In this document: positions 35,412-43,315 of the stretch, one piece after another
How the letters are laid out: each line of letters starts with the position of its first letter
Numbering within the stretch: the stretch's first letter is position 1
Origin: Verrucomicrobiales bacterium
Lineage (GTDB): Bacteria > Verrucomicrobiota > Verrucomicrobiia > Verrucomicrobiales > DEV007
Reading direction: 5' to 3'
Length of the DNA stretch: 47,676 nt
Assembly: GCA_002698785.1 (NCBI GenBank)
Contig: PAAG01000021.1
Location: 1-47,676, forward strand
Made by a program: the position numbers and the translations under genes
The notes under the pieces: model-generated
The model's database searches: none
What the model was told of the DNA's origin: nothing
What the model saw: only the letters and a program-made list of their open reading frames with translations

Positions 35412-37160
35412 TTACACGGCGAGTTGAGGCTCTACGAAGTCCTTGTGGAAATCGCGACCGTGTTCGGTCTCTTTGACGTAGCCTGCCCGGACGACGAAAT
35501 CGCCGAAGCGCTCACCGTCTTCCCGGTTCTTGGCATAGTCCTGGATGATAGGCTTCAAGATCGCCGGTGCGTCTGTGCCCTTGATAGAGGGCGCGTAGAG
35601 TTTGCTCAGGCGGTCGCCTGCAAATCCAGCACCGAGATAAAGATTATACTTCCCAGGGGCACGACCGACAAAGCCGATCTCAGCAATGTAAGGGCGAGCA
35701 CAGCCATTCGGGCATCCAGTCATCCGGATCGTGATGGCGTCATGACGAAGGCCAGCCTCTTCCATGATCTCATCGATTTCAGAAACCAGATCAGGAAGGT
35801 AGCGTTGTGATTCTGCCAGGGCGAGTCCGCAGGTAGGCAGGGAAACGCACGCCATCGAGTTGAGGCGAAGGGCGCTGCGTTCGTGGGCATCGATCATCTT
35901 GTGCTCTTCGAGCAGCTTGGTGATCGCTGGCTTCGCTTTGGGGGAAATGTTAGCGATGATGAGATTCTGGTTCGCCGTCAGGCGGAAATCACCTTTGTGG
36001 ATCTCAGCGATCTTGCGCAGACCGGTCAGGAGTGGATACGCGTCGGTGTCGTAAACACGGCCATTCTCCACGAAGAGAGTAAAGTGGAAGTTACCCTTGT
36101 GGTCTTCGATCCACCCATAGCGATCGCCGTTGTCGTCGAATTTGAACTCACGCGGCTTCTCAAGTTTGTATCCGAGAAGCTTCTCTACCTCCTCACGGAA
36201 AGCATCGAGGCCCATGCGCTCGATCGTGTATTTGAGGCGAGCGTTCGCGCGGACTTCGCGGTTTCCGTTGTCACGCTGCACACGCACGACGGCTTCACCG
36301 ACGGCTACGGCCTGCTCAGGCGTGCAAAAGCCGAGAACCTCTGCGAGGCGCGGGAAAGTGTCTTCGTTTCCGTGAGTCATTCCCATTCCGCCACCGACGG
36401 TCACGTTGTAACCGACGATCTTGTCGTCTCCTTCGAGGATCGCGATATACCCGAGGTCGTGAGCGTAGATGTCCACGTCATTGCTCGGAGGCACAGCGAT
36501 CACGGTTTTAAACTTACGGGGCAGGTAGTGCTTTCCGTAAATAGGCTCTTCCGGATCGGCGATGTCGTCAATCTTCGGCGGATCGTAAGTGACCTTCACC
36601 TTCTCACCCGTGCCATCGTCGAGCCAGATTTCGTGATAGGCACCCGTGCGAGGGCTGAGGTGGTCAGAAATTTCAGTCGCGAGCTTCAATACGTCCCCAT
36701 GCACCTTCGACTGCATCGGATTCGGATTGCACATCACGTTTCGGTTCACGTCACCGCAGGCAGCGAGCGTGTCGAAAAGCGCTTCGTTGATCTCTGCGAT
36801 CGTCTTCTTGAGGTTACTCTTGATGACGCCGTGAAACTGGAAAGCCTGGCGCGTGGTCAGCTTGATCGCATTGTTCGCGTGCTCCTGTGCGATGCGGTCC
36901 ATATCGAGCCACTGCGCGGGAGTCGAGACGCCACCGGGAACCCGCACACGAATCATGAAGGAATACGCTGGCTCCAGCTTCTTCTTCCTTCTCTCTTTGC
37001 GGATGTCACGATCGTCCTGCTGGTAGATGCCGTGGAATTTCGTGAGCTGCTGGTCGTCTTTGGAGAGAGATCCAGTCGCCGAATTGGCGAGTCCTTCGAG
37101 GATGGTTCCGCGGAGGTAGTTACTGGCGTCTTTGATGCCTTCGTTAGCTGATTTGGCCAT
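35412..37160 (-). CDS. cysI: Sulfite reductase hemoprotein beta subunit
   Basis: A 582-residue siroheme/4Fe-4S enzyme, standard length. The cluster cysteines are in CVSLPTCG (Cx5C) and TGCPNGCARP (CxxxC), and the cofactor-binding arginines lie in TRQAFQFHGV and around NRNVMCNPNP. It reduces sulfite to sulfide with six electrons from CysJ, feeding cysteine synthesis. It is the first gene of the cysIJ operon and is divergent from the Rrf2 regulator with 96 bp between starts. The shared region holds a perfect inverted repeat. Confidence 0.96.
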   Translation of the reverse strand: MAKSANEGIKDASNYLRGTILEGLANSATGSLSKDDQQLTKFHGIYQQDDRDIRKERRKKKLEPAYSFMIRVRVPGGVSTPAQWLDMDRIAQEHANNAIKLTTRQAFQFHGVIKSNLKKTIAEINEALFDTLAACGDVNRNVMCNPNPMQSKVHGDVLKLATEISDHLSPRTGAYHEIWLDDGTGEKVKVTYDPPKIDDIADPEEPIYGKHYLPRKFKTVIAVPPSNDVDIYAHDLGYIAILEGDDKIVGYNVTVGGGMGMTHGNEDTFPRLAEVLGFCTPEQAVAVGEAVVRVQRDNGNREVRANARLKYTIERMGLDAFREEVEKLLGYKLEKPREFKFDDNGDRYGWIEDHKGNFHFTLFVENGRVYDTDAYPLLTGLRKIAEIHKGDFRLTANQNLIIANISPKAKPAITKLLEEHKMIDAHERSALRLNSMACVSLPTCGLALAESQRYLPDLVSEIDEIMEEAGLRHDAITIRMTGCPNGCARPYIAEIGFVGRAPGKYNLYLGAGFAGDRLSKLYAPSIKGTDAPAILKPIIQDYAKNREDGERFGDFVVRAGYVKETEHGRDFHKDFVEPQLAV

Positions 37161-37190
37161 GTGTTCCGGAGGTTTTCAGATGGAAAACGC

Positions 37191-37228
37191 AATACATTTT
37201 AATCTTGCGTCATTTACTAATGTATTGT
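37191..37228. promoter_or_regulatory. Inverted repeat between cysI and the Rrf2 gene
   Basis: CAATACATT (37191-37199) and AATGTATTG (37220-37228) are a perfect 9-bp inverted repeat with a 20-bp AT-rich spacer. It sits 31 bp upstream of the cysI start and 29 bp upstream of the Rrf2 start, where a regulator would control both. Binding by the Rrf2 protein is inferred. Confidence 0.55.
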
Positions 37229-37256
37229 ATTTCCCTAATATCAAGCAGTTTTTCGG

Positions 37257-37679
37257 ATGCGCCTCCCTTTAAAAACAGAGTATGCCTGCCAGGTTCTGGC
37301 GCAGTTGGCCCTTACCTACGCGAAGGACGGCGTTCGGCAAGTGGATGATTTAGCGACCGCCGAGGCATTGTCCCCGAATTACTCCGTCCAGATTCTCACC
37401 GCCTTACGACAGGCCGGACTCGTAATCAGCCGCCGCGGAAAAAACGGCGGTTATCTTTTGGCGAAGTCTCCCGAAGAAATCACCCTCGCCGAAATCGCGA
37501 TTGCCATGGAGGGGGAACAAATCATCGAGAGCAGCCCCGGAAACGGAGGCATGTCCGCCGGGACCGTTCACGAAGCGTGGAAAAGAGTGAACGAAGCCCT
37601 TCTCGAAAGCTGCCGGGAGATTCGCCTTTCGGAACTCATCGCCGAGTCAGAAGACGAATCAGTCGACTGGGTGATCTGA
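37257..37679 (+). CDS. Rrf2-family transcriptional regulator, probable sulfur regulator
   Basis: A 140-residue protein of normal Rrf2 length. The winged helix starts MRLPLKTEYACQVLAQLALT and includes SPNYSVQILTALRQAGLVIS then RRGKNGGYLLAKSPEEITLA, the family wing. The cysteine cluster that holds Fe-S in IscR/NsrR is absent: only two distant cysteines remain. That is the state seen in CymR, which represses cysteine genes in Firmicutes together with CysK. Its divergent position against cysIJ supports a similar role, inferred from context. Confidence 0.88.
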   Translation: MRLPLKTEYACQVLAQLALTYAKDGVRQVDDLATAEALSPNYSVQILTALRQAGLVISRRGKNGGYLLAKSPEEITLAEIAIAMEGEQIIESSPGNGGMSAGTVHEAWKRVNEALLESCREIRLSELIAESEDESVDWVI

Positions 37680-37680
37680 T

Positions 37681-38064
37681 CTACTCCTTAGCCGTGTAGT
37701 CGAACACAAACACCTTCTCGAGGTGCGGCTTCAGGATCGCCACGAAAGCCTTGTGATCCGGGTGGGGGAGATACGCTTCGAGCCCAGCCTTATCCTTGAA
37801 AGTCACGAGAAAGGCGTGGGTGAAATCGTCGTTCAGCCCCTCTACGCTCTCTGAGAATCCCCATTCGACAGACTGGATCGTGTCGATCTTATCCTTCAGC
37901 AGCATGAACTCATCGACCACTTGCTGGATGTCATCGTCAGTAGCCGACTCTTTGAACTGGAAAGCCACGAAGTGTCGGAAAGGAGCCTCGTGATGATCAG
38001 CACGAATGTTGCTAGTCAAAAGAGCGAATGAAAAGAAAAGCAGAATGGAGTGAACAAATTTCAT
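37681..38064 (-). CDS. Exported Dabb (stress-responsive A/B barrel) domain protein
   Basis: A 127-residue protein from the ATG at 38064, which gives the signal peptide [20 protein letters not shown] ending near RA. An HHEAPF segment follows, then the Dabb ferredoxin-like barrel with [40 protein letters not shown] and [20 protein letters not shown]. Dabb proteins dimerise; most have no defined activity. Export is less common for them. Convergent and almost abutting the Rrf2 gene (1 bp gap), divergent from pgi with 49 bp between starts. Confidence 0.85.
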   Translation of the reverse strand: MKFVHSILLFFSFALLTSNIRADHHEAPFRHFVAFQFKESATDDDIQQVVDEFMLLKDKIDTIQSVEWGFSESVEGLNDDFTHAFLVTFKDKAGLEAYLPHPDHKAFVAILKPHLEKVFVFDYTAKE

Positions 38065-38113
38065 CGCGAAACCCTTTGCGAATCGAGGGTATCTGTCGAT
38101 CATAAAAAAACAC

Positions 38114-39679
38114 ATGAGCACGTGGGACAAATTCTCTAATTCCGTTATTCGCTACCCTGACCTGGGGTTTTCACTCGACTACAGCCGCATGGACGCACCC
38201 GACGAGTGGTCGGCGGAGATGACAGCGAAAATCGAGCGCGCCTTCAAAGATCGGGCCGCGATCGAAGCGGGCGAAATCATGAACCCCGACGAGGGACGTG
38301 CCGTCGGTCACTACTGGCTTCGCAATCCAGACCTCGCTCCCGATGCCGAAGCTGCCTGGATTCGGGAAACCAAAGACAGAGTCACCGCTTTCTCAGCCAA
38401 AGTATTAAAAGGGGAGATCAAGGCACCAAACGATCGTGCGTTCCGTCACGTTCTTCTCGTCGGCATCGGTGGTTCCGCCCTCGGGCCACAGCTCGTTTCC
38501 AAGGCACTCCTCCCACCCAATGCTCCCATCGATCTCCTTTTCCTCGACAATACCGACCCCGGTGGAATGGACGACGTCTTCGAGTCACTCGGAGACGGAC
38601 TCGCCGAGACACTCGTCGTCGTGATCTCCAAATCCGGTGGCACCGCCGAGACCCGCAACGGTATGCTCGAGACCGAAGCCGCTTACAAAGCTCGCGGCCT
38701 GGACTTTTCAAAATACGCCGTCGCCGTAACCGGTGATGGTAGCAAGCTCGACAAACACGCCGAATCCGAAGGCTGGATCGAGCGCTTCCCCATGGAAGAT
38801 TGGATCGGTGGTCGTACCTCCGTGATGAGCGCCGTCGGCCTCCTCCCGGCAGCCCTCATCGGTCTCAACATCGATCGCTTCCTCGCCGGCGCTGCCGCCA
38901 TGGATGAAAAGACGCGCGTCGATTCCGTCGACGAAAACGCCTCCATGCTGCTCGCCCTCATGTGGTATCACGCCGGAGACGGAGTCGGCAGCAAGGACAT
39001 GGTCATCCTGCCCTATTGCGACCGCCTCGACCTGATGAGCAAATATCTCCAGCAGCTCGTCATGGAGTCACTCGGGAAAGAGCTCGACCTCGACGGCAAT
39101 GTCGTGAACCAGGGCATCGCCGTTTACGGAAACAAAGGCTCCACCGACCAGCACGCCTACGTCCAGCAACTGCGCGACGGCCTCAAGAATTTCTTCGCTA
39201 CCTTCATCGAAGTTCGCGAGACCCGTAAAGGCGACGCCATGGAAGTCGACGACATGGGCTCCTCCACCGGCGACTACCTCCAGGGCTTCCTTCGCGGCAC
39301 CCGCAAAGCTCTCTACGAAAGCGGCCGAAAGTCGATGACCATTTCCCTCGACGAACTGAACGCCTTCACTCTCGGCGAACTGATCGCCCTCTACGAGCGC
39401 GCCGTTTCCTTTTACGCCAGCCTCGTCAACATCAACGCCTACCACCAGCCAGGTGTGGAGGCAGGTAAGAAAGCAGCCGGCACATTTCTGGATCTGTTAG
39501 CCAAAGTCCGCGGAACCCTCGGCGAATCCGAAGGCGCCGTCACAGCCGACGCAATGGCAGAAAAGATCGGCGAAGAAGATGTCGAGGCCGTCTATCACTG
39601 CCTCAATCACCTTGCTGCGAATGGAGTATGTTCGAGGACGGAAGGGGAGACGGTTGCGGGGGATGAGTTTACCTCGTGA
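38114..39679 (+). CDS. pgi: Glucose-6-phosphate isomerase
   Basis: A 521-residue protein of the bacterial short PGI branch. Sugar-isomerase domains are visible: [58 protein letters not shown] and the [20 protein letters not shown] block with the catalytic Glu/His region, then [20 protein letters not shown]. It interconverts glucose-6-phosphate and fructose-6-phosphate. It is the last clearly core gene before the accessory region. Confidence 0.94.
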   Translation: MSTWDKFSNSVIRYPDLGFSLDYSRMDAPDEWSAEMTAKIERAFKDRAAIEAGEIMNPDEGRAVGHYWLRNPDLAPDAEAAWIRETKDRVTAFSAKVLKGEIKAPNDRAFRHVLLVGIGGSALGPQLVSKALLPPNAPIDLLFLDNTDPGGMDDVFESLGDGLAETLVVVISKSGGTAETRNGMLETEAAYKARGLDFSKYAVAVTGDGSKLDKHAESEGWIERFPMEDWIGGRTSVMSAVGLLPAALIGLNIDRFLAGAAAMDEKTRVDSVDENASMLLALMWYHAGDGVGSKDMVILPYCDRLDLMSKYLQQLVMESLGKELDLDGNVVNQGIAVYGNKGSTDQHAYVQQLRDGLKNFFATFIEVRETRKGDAMEVDDMGSSTGDYLQGFLRGTRKALYESGRKSMTISLDELNAFTLGELIALYERAVSFYASLVNINAYHQPGVEAGKKAAGTFLDLLAKVRGTLGESEGAVTADAMAEKIGEEDVEAVYHCLNHLAANGVCSRTEGETVAGDEFTS

Positions 39680-39971
39680 CGACGGCAGGGAGAAGGATAG
39701 CGGAGTGCGCATAGCCATTGCTGACTGCGATCGTGGAAAATCTCGATCGAGGCCATTTTCGTTCCTTCAGTCTAATCAGCTATTTCTCCAACTACGTTAG
39801 CACGCTCGGGAAACCATTCTTCACATTTTGCTGTAAGCCGCGAAAGGCTTACAGATCGCCTGACTACGAGTATCGCCGCTTTCGAAAAGATATATAGTAG
39901 AGCGATCTGTAGGGAAAGCACAGCTTGTGAACAACATCAGGAAATCGCCTGAGACCCTTGACCTGTTAGGA
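39680..39971. other. Intergenic boundary between pgi and the cassette array
   Basis: No gene is seen. Base composition becomes more AT-rich from here. The main content is a pair of overlapping hairpins at 39831-39911 (separate entry). No integrase gene or integrase fragment is recognised on either strand. Confidence 0.5.
39831..39911. promoter_or_regulatory. Two mutually exclusive perfect hairpins before the array
   Basis: CTGTAAGCC-GCGAAA-GGCTTACAG (39831-39854) is a perfect 9-bp stem. TACAGATCGC (39850-39859) pairs perfectly with GCGATCTGTA (39902-39911), a 10-bp stem. The two share 39850-39854 and cannot both form. This is the layout of an attenuator or of a recombination site; which one is unknown. 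A TATATA lies between at about 39891. Confidence 0.45.
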
Positions 39972-40056
39972 TTTTTCCGCTTTCGTGTGAGTGAAATTAC
40001 CTGCCGAAATCGAAAATGCATATCGATATTCAGTTCCTATAATTTTACTGTTCGGG
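39972..40056 (+). repeat. 85-bp direct repeat block, copy 1, ending in a GTTC core
   Basis: It shares about 70% identity by eye with 41340-41423, including CGAAAAT, ATATCGATATTC, GTTCCT and TACTGTTC. Both end in a GTTC-type box (here GTTCGGG, 40050-40056) followed 6-7 nt later by a cassette start codon. Unlike the attC sites it has no L''/L' palindrome, so it could be attI-like. Confidence 0.55.
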
Positions 40057-40062
40057 TTAGAA

Positions 40063-40506
40063 ATGGATGTGAAATGGACCATCTTGCTCGCCCCTTTCAG
40101 CCTTTTGCTATTCCTCTGGCCAGCATCGCATTTCTATAACTTCTCTCTCCATTCATTCGCAATTGCGGGATACGACACCGCAATGATCATTGAGTTCGGA
40201 ACAGTGATTTTTACGATTGAGCAGAAAAGAAGCCTAACGTCAGAAACAGTGAAGCTTACTAAAAACGATTCATCTGATACGATTCCATTCTGGCTTACCA
40301 TGAAAGGAATTGGCCCGTCTCACGATTTGATCTTGGATTCTCCACGAAATCGGCTATTCGGATTATATGCGCGGATTCCGTTCTGGCTCATTTTTGGGGT
40401 TTTCTCAGTCATGTTTGGTTCAATTGTATTGTTTCAGAAATCGCGCAGCAGGAACGGGGCAGCCGAACAAGTCGAGGATGCCAAGCCCGATAACGCCCCG
40501 AGTTGA
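40063..40506 (+). CDS. Cassette gene 1: membrane protein of unknown function
   Basis: A 147-residue protein from the ATG at 40063, six bases after the GTTCGGG box. Two or three hydrophobic segments are seen: WTILLAPFSLLLFLWPASHF at the N-terminus and FWLIFGVFSVMFGSIVLF near residues 110-127, with a soluble segment between (EFGTVIFTIEQKRSLTSETV). No family is recognised. Its last 15 codons lie inside the following attC, normal for gene cassettes. A reading extended upstream to 39991 is open but crosses the repeat block. Confidence 0.6.
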   Translation: MDVKWTILLAPFSLLLFLWPASHFYNFSLHSFAIAGYDTAMIIEFGTVIFTIEQKRSLTSETVKLTKNDSSDTIPFWLTMKGIGPSHDLILDSPRNRLFGLYARIPFWLIFGVFSVMFGSIVLFQKSRSRNGAAEQVEDAKPDNAPS

Positions 40507-40586
40507 TTGACTTCCGTGATCCAGATCCTTACCCTGCATTCGAGATCGTGCTCCCATATCGGGCTGGCATCTCTTCAACGTTCTGC
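40462..40586 (+). repeat. attC-like recombination site 1 (complete)
   Basis: R'' GCCGAAC (40462-40468), 9-nt spacer, L'' ATGCCAAGCCCGATA (40478-40492), variable loop, L' TATCGGGCTGGCAT (40557-40570), spacer, R' GTTCTGC (40580-40586). L' is the exact complement of L'' apart from one unpaired A, the extrahelical base of attC sites. Total 125 bp. It joins cassettes 1 and 2. Confidence 0.85.
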
Positions 40587-40593
40587 CTTGAAA

Positions 40594-41010
40594 ATGGAAA
40601 GCCGACGCTCATTTATCGTTTTCATTATGCTCCGGTTCTTGGCGTGGGGAACGGCGACGGCGATAATCGTTGGTTTTCTCGTCGGGATTGGAGTTTTCGA
40701 TCAAGTCCCCATCGAGCAGTTGGTCGCTATTGCGATCGTAGGAATCGTTTCTTCGTTCTTCGAATTTGACTCGCTCCCCCGGAAGATTGAAATCGGCGAG
40801 CGAAATCTTATCCGCGTAGATCCATCGGGAGAGGAGATTGTCACCTCTGAGTTCGGCGTTCGACGATTTCTTTGGCTCACGCGGGTCGTCACTTGCAGGA
40901 ACCGAAGAGTGCTTAACATTCCCTTGGAGGCCTACCAATCGACTTCGGAGCTGACTAAGATTGCGCGAAGAGGCATCCGGAAACGGGCAGAGCAAAACGC
41001 GGCTGGATAA
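40594..41010 (+). CDS. Cassette gene 2: two-helix membrane protein with PH-like tail
   Basis: A 138-residue protein, ATG seven bases after R' of attC 1. It begins MESRRSFIVFIMLRFLAWGT; two helices cover about residues 8-32 and 38-58. A basic beta-rich tail (EIGERNLIRVDPSGEEIVTS, FGVRRFLWLTRVVTCRNRRV) resembles membrane-associated PH-like or YcxB-type domains, but this is only a resemblance. Function unknown. The start is set by its uniform distance to the core site. Its 3' end overlaps an attC 5' half. Confidence 0.6.
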   Translation: MESRRSFIVFIMLRFLAWGTATAIIVGFLVGIGVFDQVPIEQLVAIAIVGIVSSFFEFDSLPRKIEIGERNLIRVDPSGEEIVTSEFGVRRFLWLTRVVTCRNRRVLNIPLEAYQSTSELTKIARRGIRKRAEQNAAG

Positions 41011-41020
41011 TCCGCTACTC
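40987..41020 (+). repeat. attC 5' half without 3' half, after cassette 2
   Basis: R'' GCAGAGC (40987-40993), 9-nt spacer, L'' CTGGATAATCCGCTACTC. It is nearly the same as the 5' half of the complete site at 42169 (GCAGAAC, CTGGACAATCCGCTAC). No complementary L'/R' is found before the next cassette at 41431; a GGGACAGAC box (41057-41065) and repeat R1 follow instead. Confidence 0.65.
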
Positions 41021-41111
41021 GCTCTGAGTCGAAGTGAATCTCGTAAACGATATAAAGGGACAGACTTGAATGGCGCTGCATTAAGCGGAAAAGTGTCAGG
41101 GAAAAGTGGGG

Positions 41112-41242
41112 AAAAGTGTCAGTCGACAAAATAAGCATTTTCTCACTGCGACGAGCACAAGCTGCCGAGTGCCAATCCACAAATAAGGGGCGGTTTACAT
41201 AGGGGGAAGAGGCTGCAAAAGGACCACAGCAAACCCTCGACG
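41112..41242 (+). repeat. R repeat, fragment R1 (positions 1-131 of the 415-bp unit)
   Basis: It starts AAAAGTGTCAGTCGACAAAA and ends in CCCTCGACG, collinear with the full copies at 44755 and 46097, then diverges abruptly. The first 90 bp match R2 at 43824 almost perfectly. No conserved ORF. Confidence 0.8.
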
Positions 41243-41339
41243 CAGTTAAAAAGGGGTCAGTCGAACACGTGGCTTACTTCAGTGCCAGCCACAAGATCGC
41301 CCACCAGCCTCACTCCCGACACCATTGACTCATTGGAAG

Positions 41340-41423
41340 TTTTTCGCTTCCCTGAGCGTTGACTTACTTACCGAAATTGAAAATGAATATCGATATTCGG
41401 TTCCTAAACTCCTACTGTTCTGC
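41340..41423 (+). repeat. 85-bp direct repeat block, copy 2, ending in a GTTC core
   Basis: Partner of 39972-40056. It contains the perfect 14-bp palindrome GAATATCGATATTC and ends in GTTCTGC (41417-41423), seven bases before the next cassette start. No L''/L' fold is present. Confidence 0.55.
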
Positions 41424-41430
41424 CAAAGAA

Positions 41431-42267
41431 ATGAAGACACTGATCGCACCAATCTTGTTCTTCTGTGCGTCTGTCGGGGTTTTCGCTGCTGACCCAGCCG
41501 TCAAAGACGAGCAGGCCATTCGTGCGCTAATCGAAGATTTGGTTTTCGAGCACGAGAAGGCGTCTGAAACTCTTCTGATAAGTCCCGGAATTGCGGGCAA
41601 CGATGACGTGGAGTACAAGCGTCAGTTTGAGAAGTGCAAAGAGGCATTCAAGAGGCTGAGCGAATTGAAGGCGCAGGCCTTGCCAATTCTGGTGGAGCAC
41701 CTCAAAGACAAGCGGCCATCGATTCATTTCCGAAATCACTACGAGAGTCATTCGGTGGGAGACGCTTGCTACTGGAACATCTATTTTCAGCTACAGGATC
41801 GCCCGTCGAATTACTCGGAATACGGCTATCAGCGTAAAGGCCGTGACGGGGAGCATCACCCCAAACCTTACTGGACAGGAACTCCATTTCATGAAGCCGG
41901 CGGCATCGCTCAATGGCTCAAACAGAACGAGAATCTCTCCTACGTCGAGATGCAGATCAAGTGTCTGAATTGGCTATTGGAACGAGAGAAGACGATCGGT
42001 GCTGCCGATGCCGATAGCTACTTCCTGAACATTTTGCCCCTCGAGATCAGGATACTGGAGCGTAGGCTGGAAGCTGGAGCTGAGGTCGAAGGAGAATTGA
42101 AGCGGTTGCGAGACGCACTTGCAAAGAAGGATGTCACTGCCGTCCCTGTGAACCTGCTATCACCCAAGGCAGAACAAAGCAGCGCTGGACAATCCGCTAC
42201 CCGTTCCGCGTCGGATTCAGAAGGTGACGACAAACTTCAACCAGAATCAGAGGGGCGCTCCCAGTAG
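41431..42267 (+). CDS. Cassette gene 3: exported protein of unknown function
   Basis: A 278-residue protein from the ATG at 41431, seven bases after a GTTCTGC box; this start gives a signal peptide MKTLIAPILFFCASVGVFAA with cleavage near FAA-DP, which supports it over a longer reading. The mature part is helical, with conserved-looking IRALIEDLVFEHEKASETLL, ACYWNIYFQLQDRPSNYSEY and LSYVEMQIKCLNWLLEREKT. No family is recognised. The last 33 codons are encoded by the attC site itself and are polar and low-complexity (SAGQSATRSASDSEGDDKLQ), so they are probably dispensable. Confidence 0.6.
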   Translation: MKTLIAPILFFCASVGVFAADPAVKDEQAIRALIEDLVFEHEKASETLLISPGIAGNDDVEYKRQFEKCKEAFKRLSELKAQALPILVEHLKDKRPSIHFRNHYESHSVGDACYWNIYFQLQDRPSNYSEYGYQRKGRDGEHHPKPYWTGTPFHEAGGIAQWLKQNENLSYVEMQIKCLNWLLEREKTIGAADADSYFLNILPLEIRILERRLEAGAEVEGELKRLRDALAKKDVTAVPVNLLSPKAEQSSAGQSATRSASDSEGDDKLQPESEGRSQ

Positions 42268-42293
42268 CGGGTGCCAGGCCTTGGACGTTCGCT
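42169..42293 (+). repeat. attC-like recombination site 2 (complete)
   Basis: R'' GCAGAAC (42169-42175), 9-nt spacer, L'' CTGGACAATCCGCTAC, loop, L' GTAGCGGGTGCCAGG, R' GTTCGCT (42287-42293). The arms pair with one or two bulges. Total 125 bp, inside the 3' end of cassette gene 3. Confidence 0.78.
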
Positions 42294-42300
42294 CTGAAAA

Positions 42301-42633
42301 ATGGTCTTCTTGCTCTTCTTGGGAGTTCCGATCATCGCATCGGTAATGATCGTGACGCTTCTTTCGATTCCATTCCGTTTCTTGCGCCCCAAATCGAACG
42401 GCTATCAGCAGTATTGGTACCTGCGATTTGCGATCATCGTTCTCACTTTTGTCGCGCTACTCGCATTCAAATTATCTGGTGGATACGACGGTATTCTTTC
42501 GAGCGAATTTTCGCCGATCGGTACGGATGAGCGTGGTCTCGTGGTTTACCTCGGAACTGCCATCTTGATTTTGACTGCTGTGATCTCCTTCTTGGAACTC
42601 CTCTTTGTCCGAGGGCGGCATCTCCGCATGTAG
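42301..42633 (+). CDS. Cassette gene 4: small three-helix membrane protein
   Basis: A 110-residue protein, ATG seven bases after R' of attC 2. Three hydrophobic helices: VFLLFLGVPIIASVMIVTLL near residues 2-24, LRFAIIVLTFVALLAFKL near 41-58 and YLGTAILILTAVISFLELLF near 83-102. No catalytic motif or family recognised. Confidence 0.6.
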   Translation: MVFLLFLGVPIIASVMIVTLLSIPFRFLRPKSNGYQQYWYLRFAIIVLTFVALLAFKLSGGYDGILSSEFSPIGTDERGLVVYLGTAILILTAVISFLELLFVRGRHLRM

Positions 42634-42649
42634 CCCTCGAAACGACTGG

Positions 42650-42773
42650 AGCGAACAAGCCGGAGATGGCAAGCCCTATCCCATTTGCAGTCGGTTGACT
42701 TCCGCAGCCCGTTTCCGTATCCTGCTTTCGAGGCCGCGCCCCGGATAGGGCTGCCATTCCTCAAACGTTCGGC
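42650..42773 (+). repeat. attC-like recombination site 3 (complete)
   Basis: R'' AGCGAAC (42650-42656), spacer AAGCCGGAG, L'' ATGGCAAGCCCTATCC, loop, L' GGATAGGGCTGCCAT, spacer, R' GTTCGGC (42767-42773). L' is the exact complement of L'' except for a single unpaired A, the clearest fold in the array. Total 124 bp. Confidence 0.87.
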
Positions 42774-42780
42774 GAAGAAA

Positions 42781-43251
42781 ATGCCCGCACTTGCTGACAT
42801 CGGCACTGTAATCGAAGTGCTTCCGTGGGATGACATATGGTGTAAAACCAGCGATGAAGACTGCGAGTATCTTTACGACCACACACCGTTTCGATTTCGC
42901 GTTGAGGGACGGCTGGAAGACGGACAGATTTTCTTCGGCTTATTTGGTCCGATCACAACAGGGCCAGAGAGATATCGGGGTTTGATATGTAACATCATGA
43001 TACGAGGCGACGGCTCAGATTGGAGATCGTCTCAGCAATGCCAAGCGAACTTCAAAGTCGGTCCCACGGCGGCTAAGCGAGACCATAGATTCGACTTCAG
43101 GCACCCAGAGGGAACGACCGTTGAGGGGTATCCTGTGATCGGACGTTTCGGTTCGATCGAAGTTGTTGACGAAGATTATCCACGGCCTTCGGGCTTGCCT
43201 CCACAAGTGGAAGCTATTTGGCGAGGGGCGCTTGAGAGGGAATTGAAATAG
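42781..43251 (+). CDS. Cassette gene 5: soluble protein of unknown function
   Basis: A 156-residue protein, ATG seven bases after R' of attC 3. Beta-rich and soluble: IGTVIEVLPWDDIWCKTSDE, FRFRVEGRLEDGQIFFGLFG, then YPVIGRFGSIEVVDEDYPRP. I do not recognise the family. The block GRFGSIEVVDED near the end may be an OB- or SH3-like strand pair, but this is a guess. The stop is followed within 1 bp by an AGGGACAGAC box. Confidence 0.58.
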   Translation: MPALADIGTVIEVLPWDDIWCKTSDEDCEYLYDHTPFRFRVEGRLEDGQIFFGLFGPITTGPERYRGLICNIMIRGDGSDWRSSQQCQANFKVGPTAAKRDHRFDFRHPEGTTVEGYPVIGRFGSIEVVDEDYPRPSGLPPQVEAIWRGALERELK

Positions 43252-43275
43252 AGGGACAGACCTACAATTGAATTT

Positions 43276-43307
43276 CGGATCGAGCTACCATGCCTTGAAC
43301 GTTGTGC
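43276..43307 (+). repeat. attC 3' half without clear 5' half
   Basis: L' CGGATCGAGCTACCATG, spacer CCTTGAAC, R' GTTGTGC (43301-43307). Upstream of it I find only weak pairing (TGGAAGCTATTTGG) at the wrong spacing from any AAC box. An AGGGACAGAC box lies between. It is the reciprocal of the truncated 5' halves elsewhere. Confidence 0.5.
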
Positions 43308-43315
43308 GAAAAAAT

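Noticed and set aside
34152-35810. Long open frame (552 codons) on the + strand opposite cysJ
   Set aside because: Antisense shadow of a certain gene; codon pattern follows cysJ third positions and no domain is seen.
35883-37151. Long open frame (422 codons) on the + strand opposite cysI
   Set aside because: Antisense shadow of cysI with no recognisable domain or start signal.
39905-39976. Short attC-like site ending GTTAGGA at about 39966
   Set aside because: Arms pair over only five bases and the span is about 50 bp; too weak to call.
40932-41180. 82-codon minus frame starting in R1
   Set aside because: It runs through R1, the attC half and the 3' end of cassette gene 2 without protein-like conservation.
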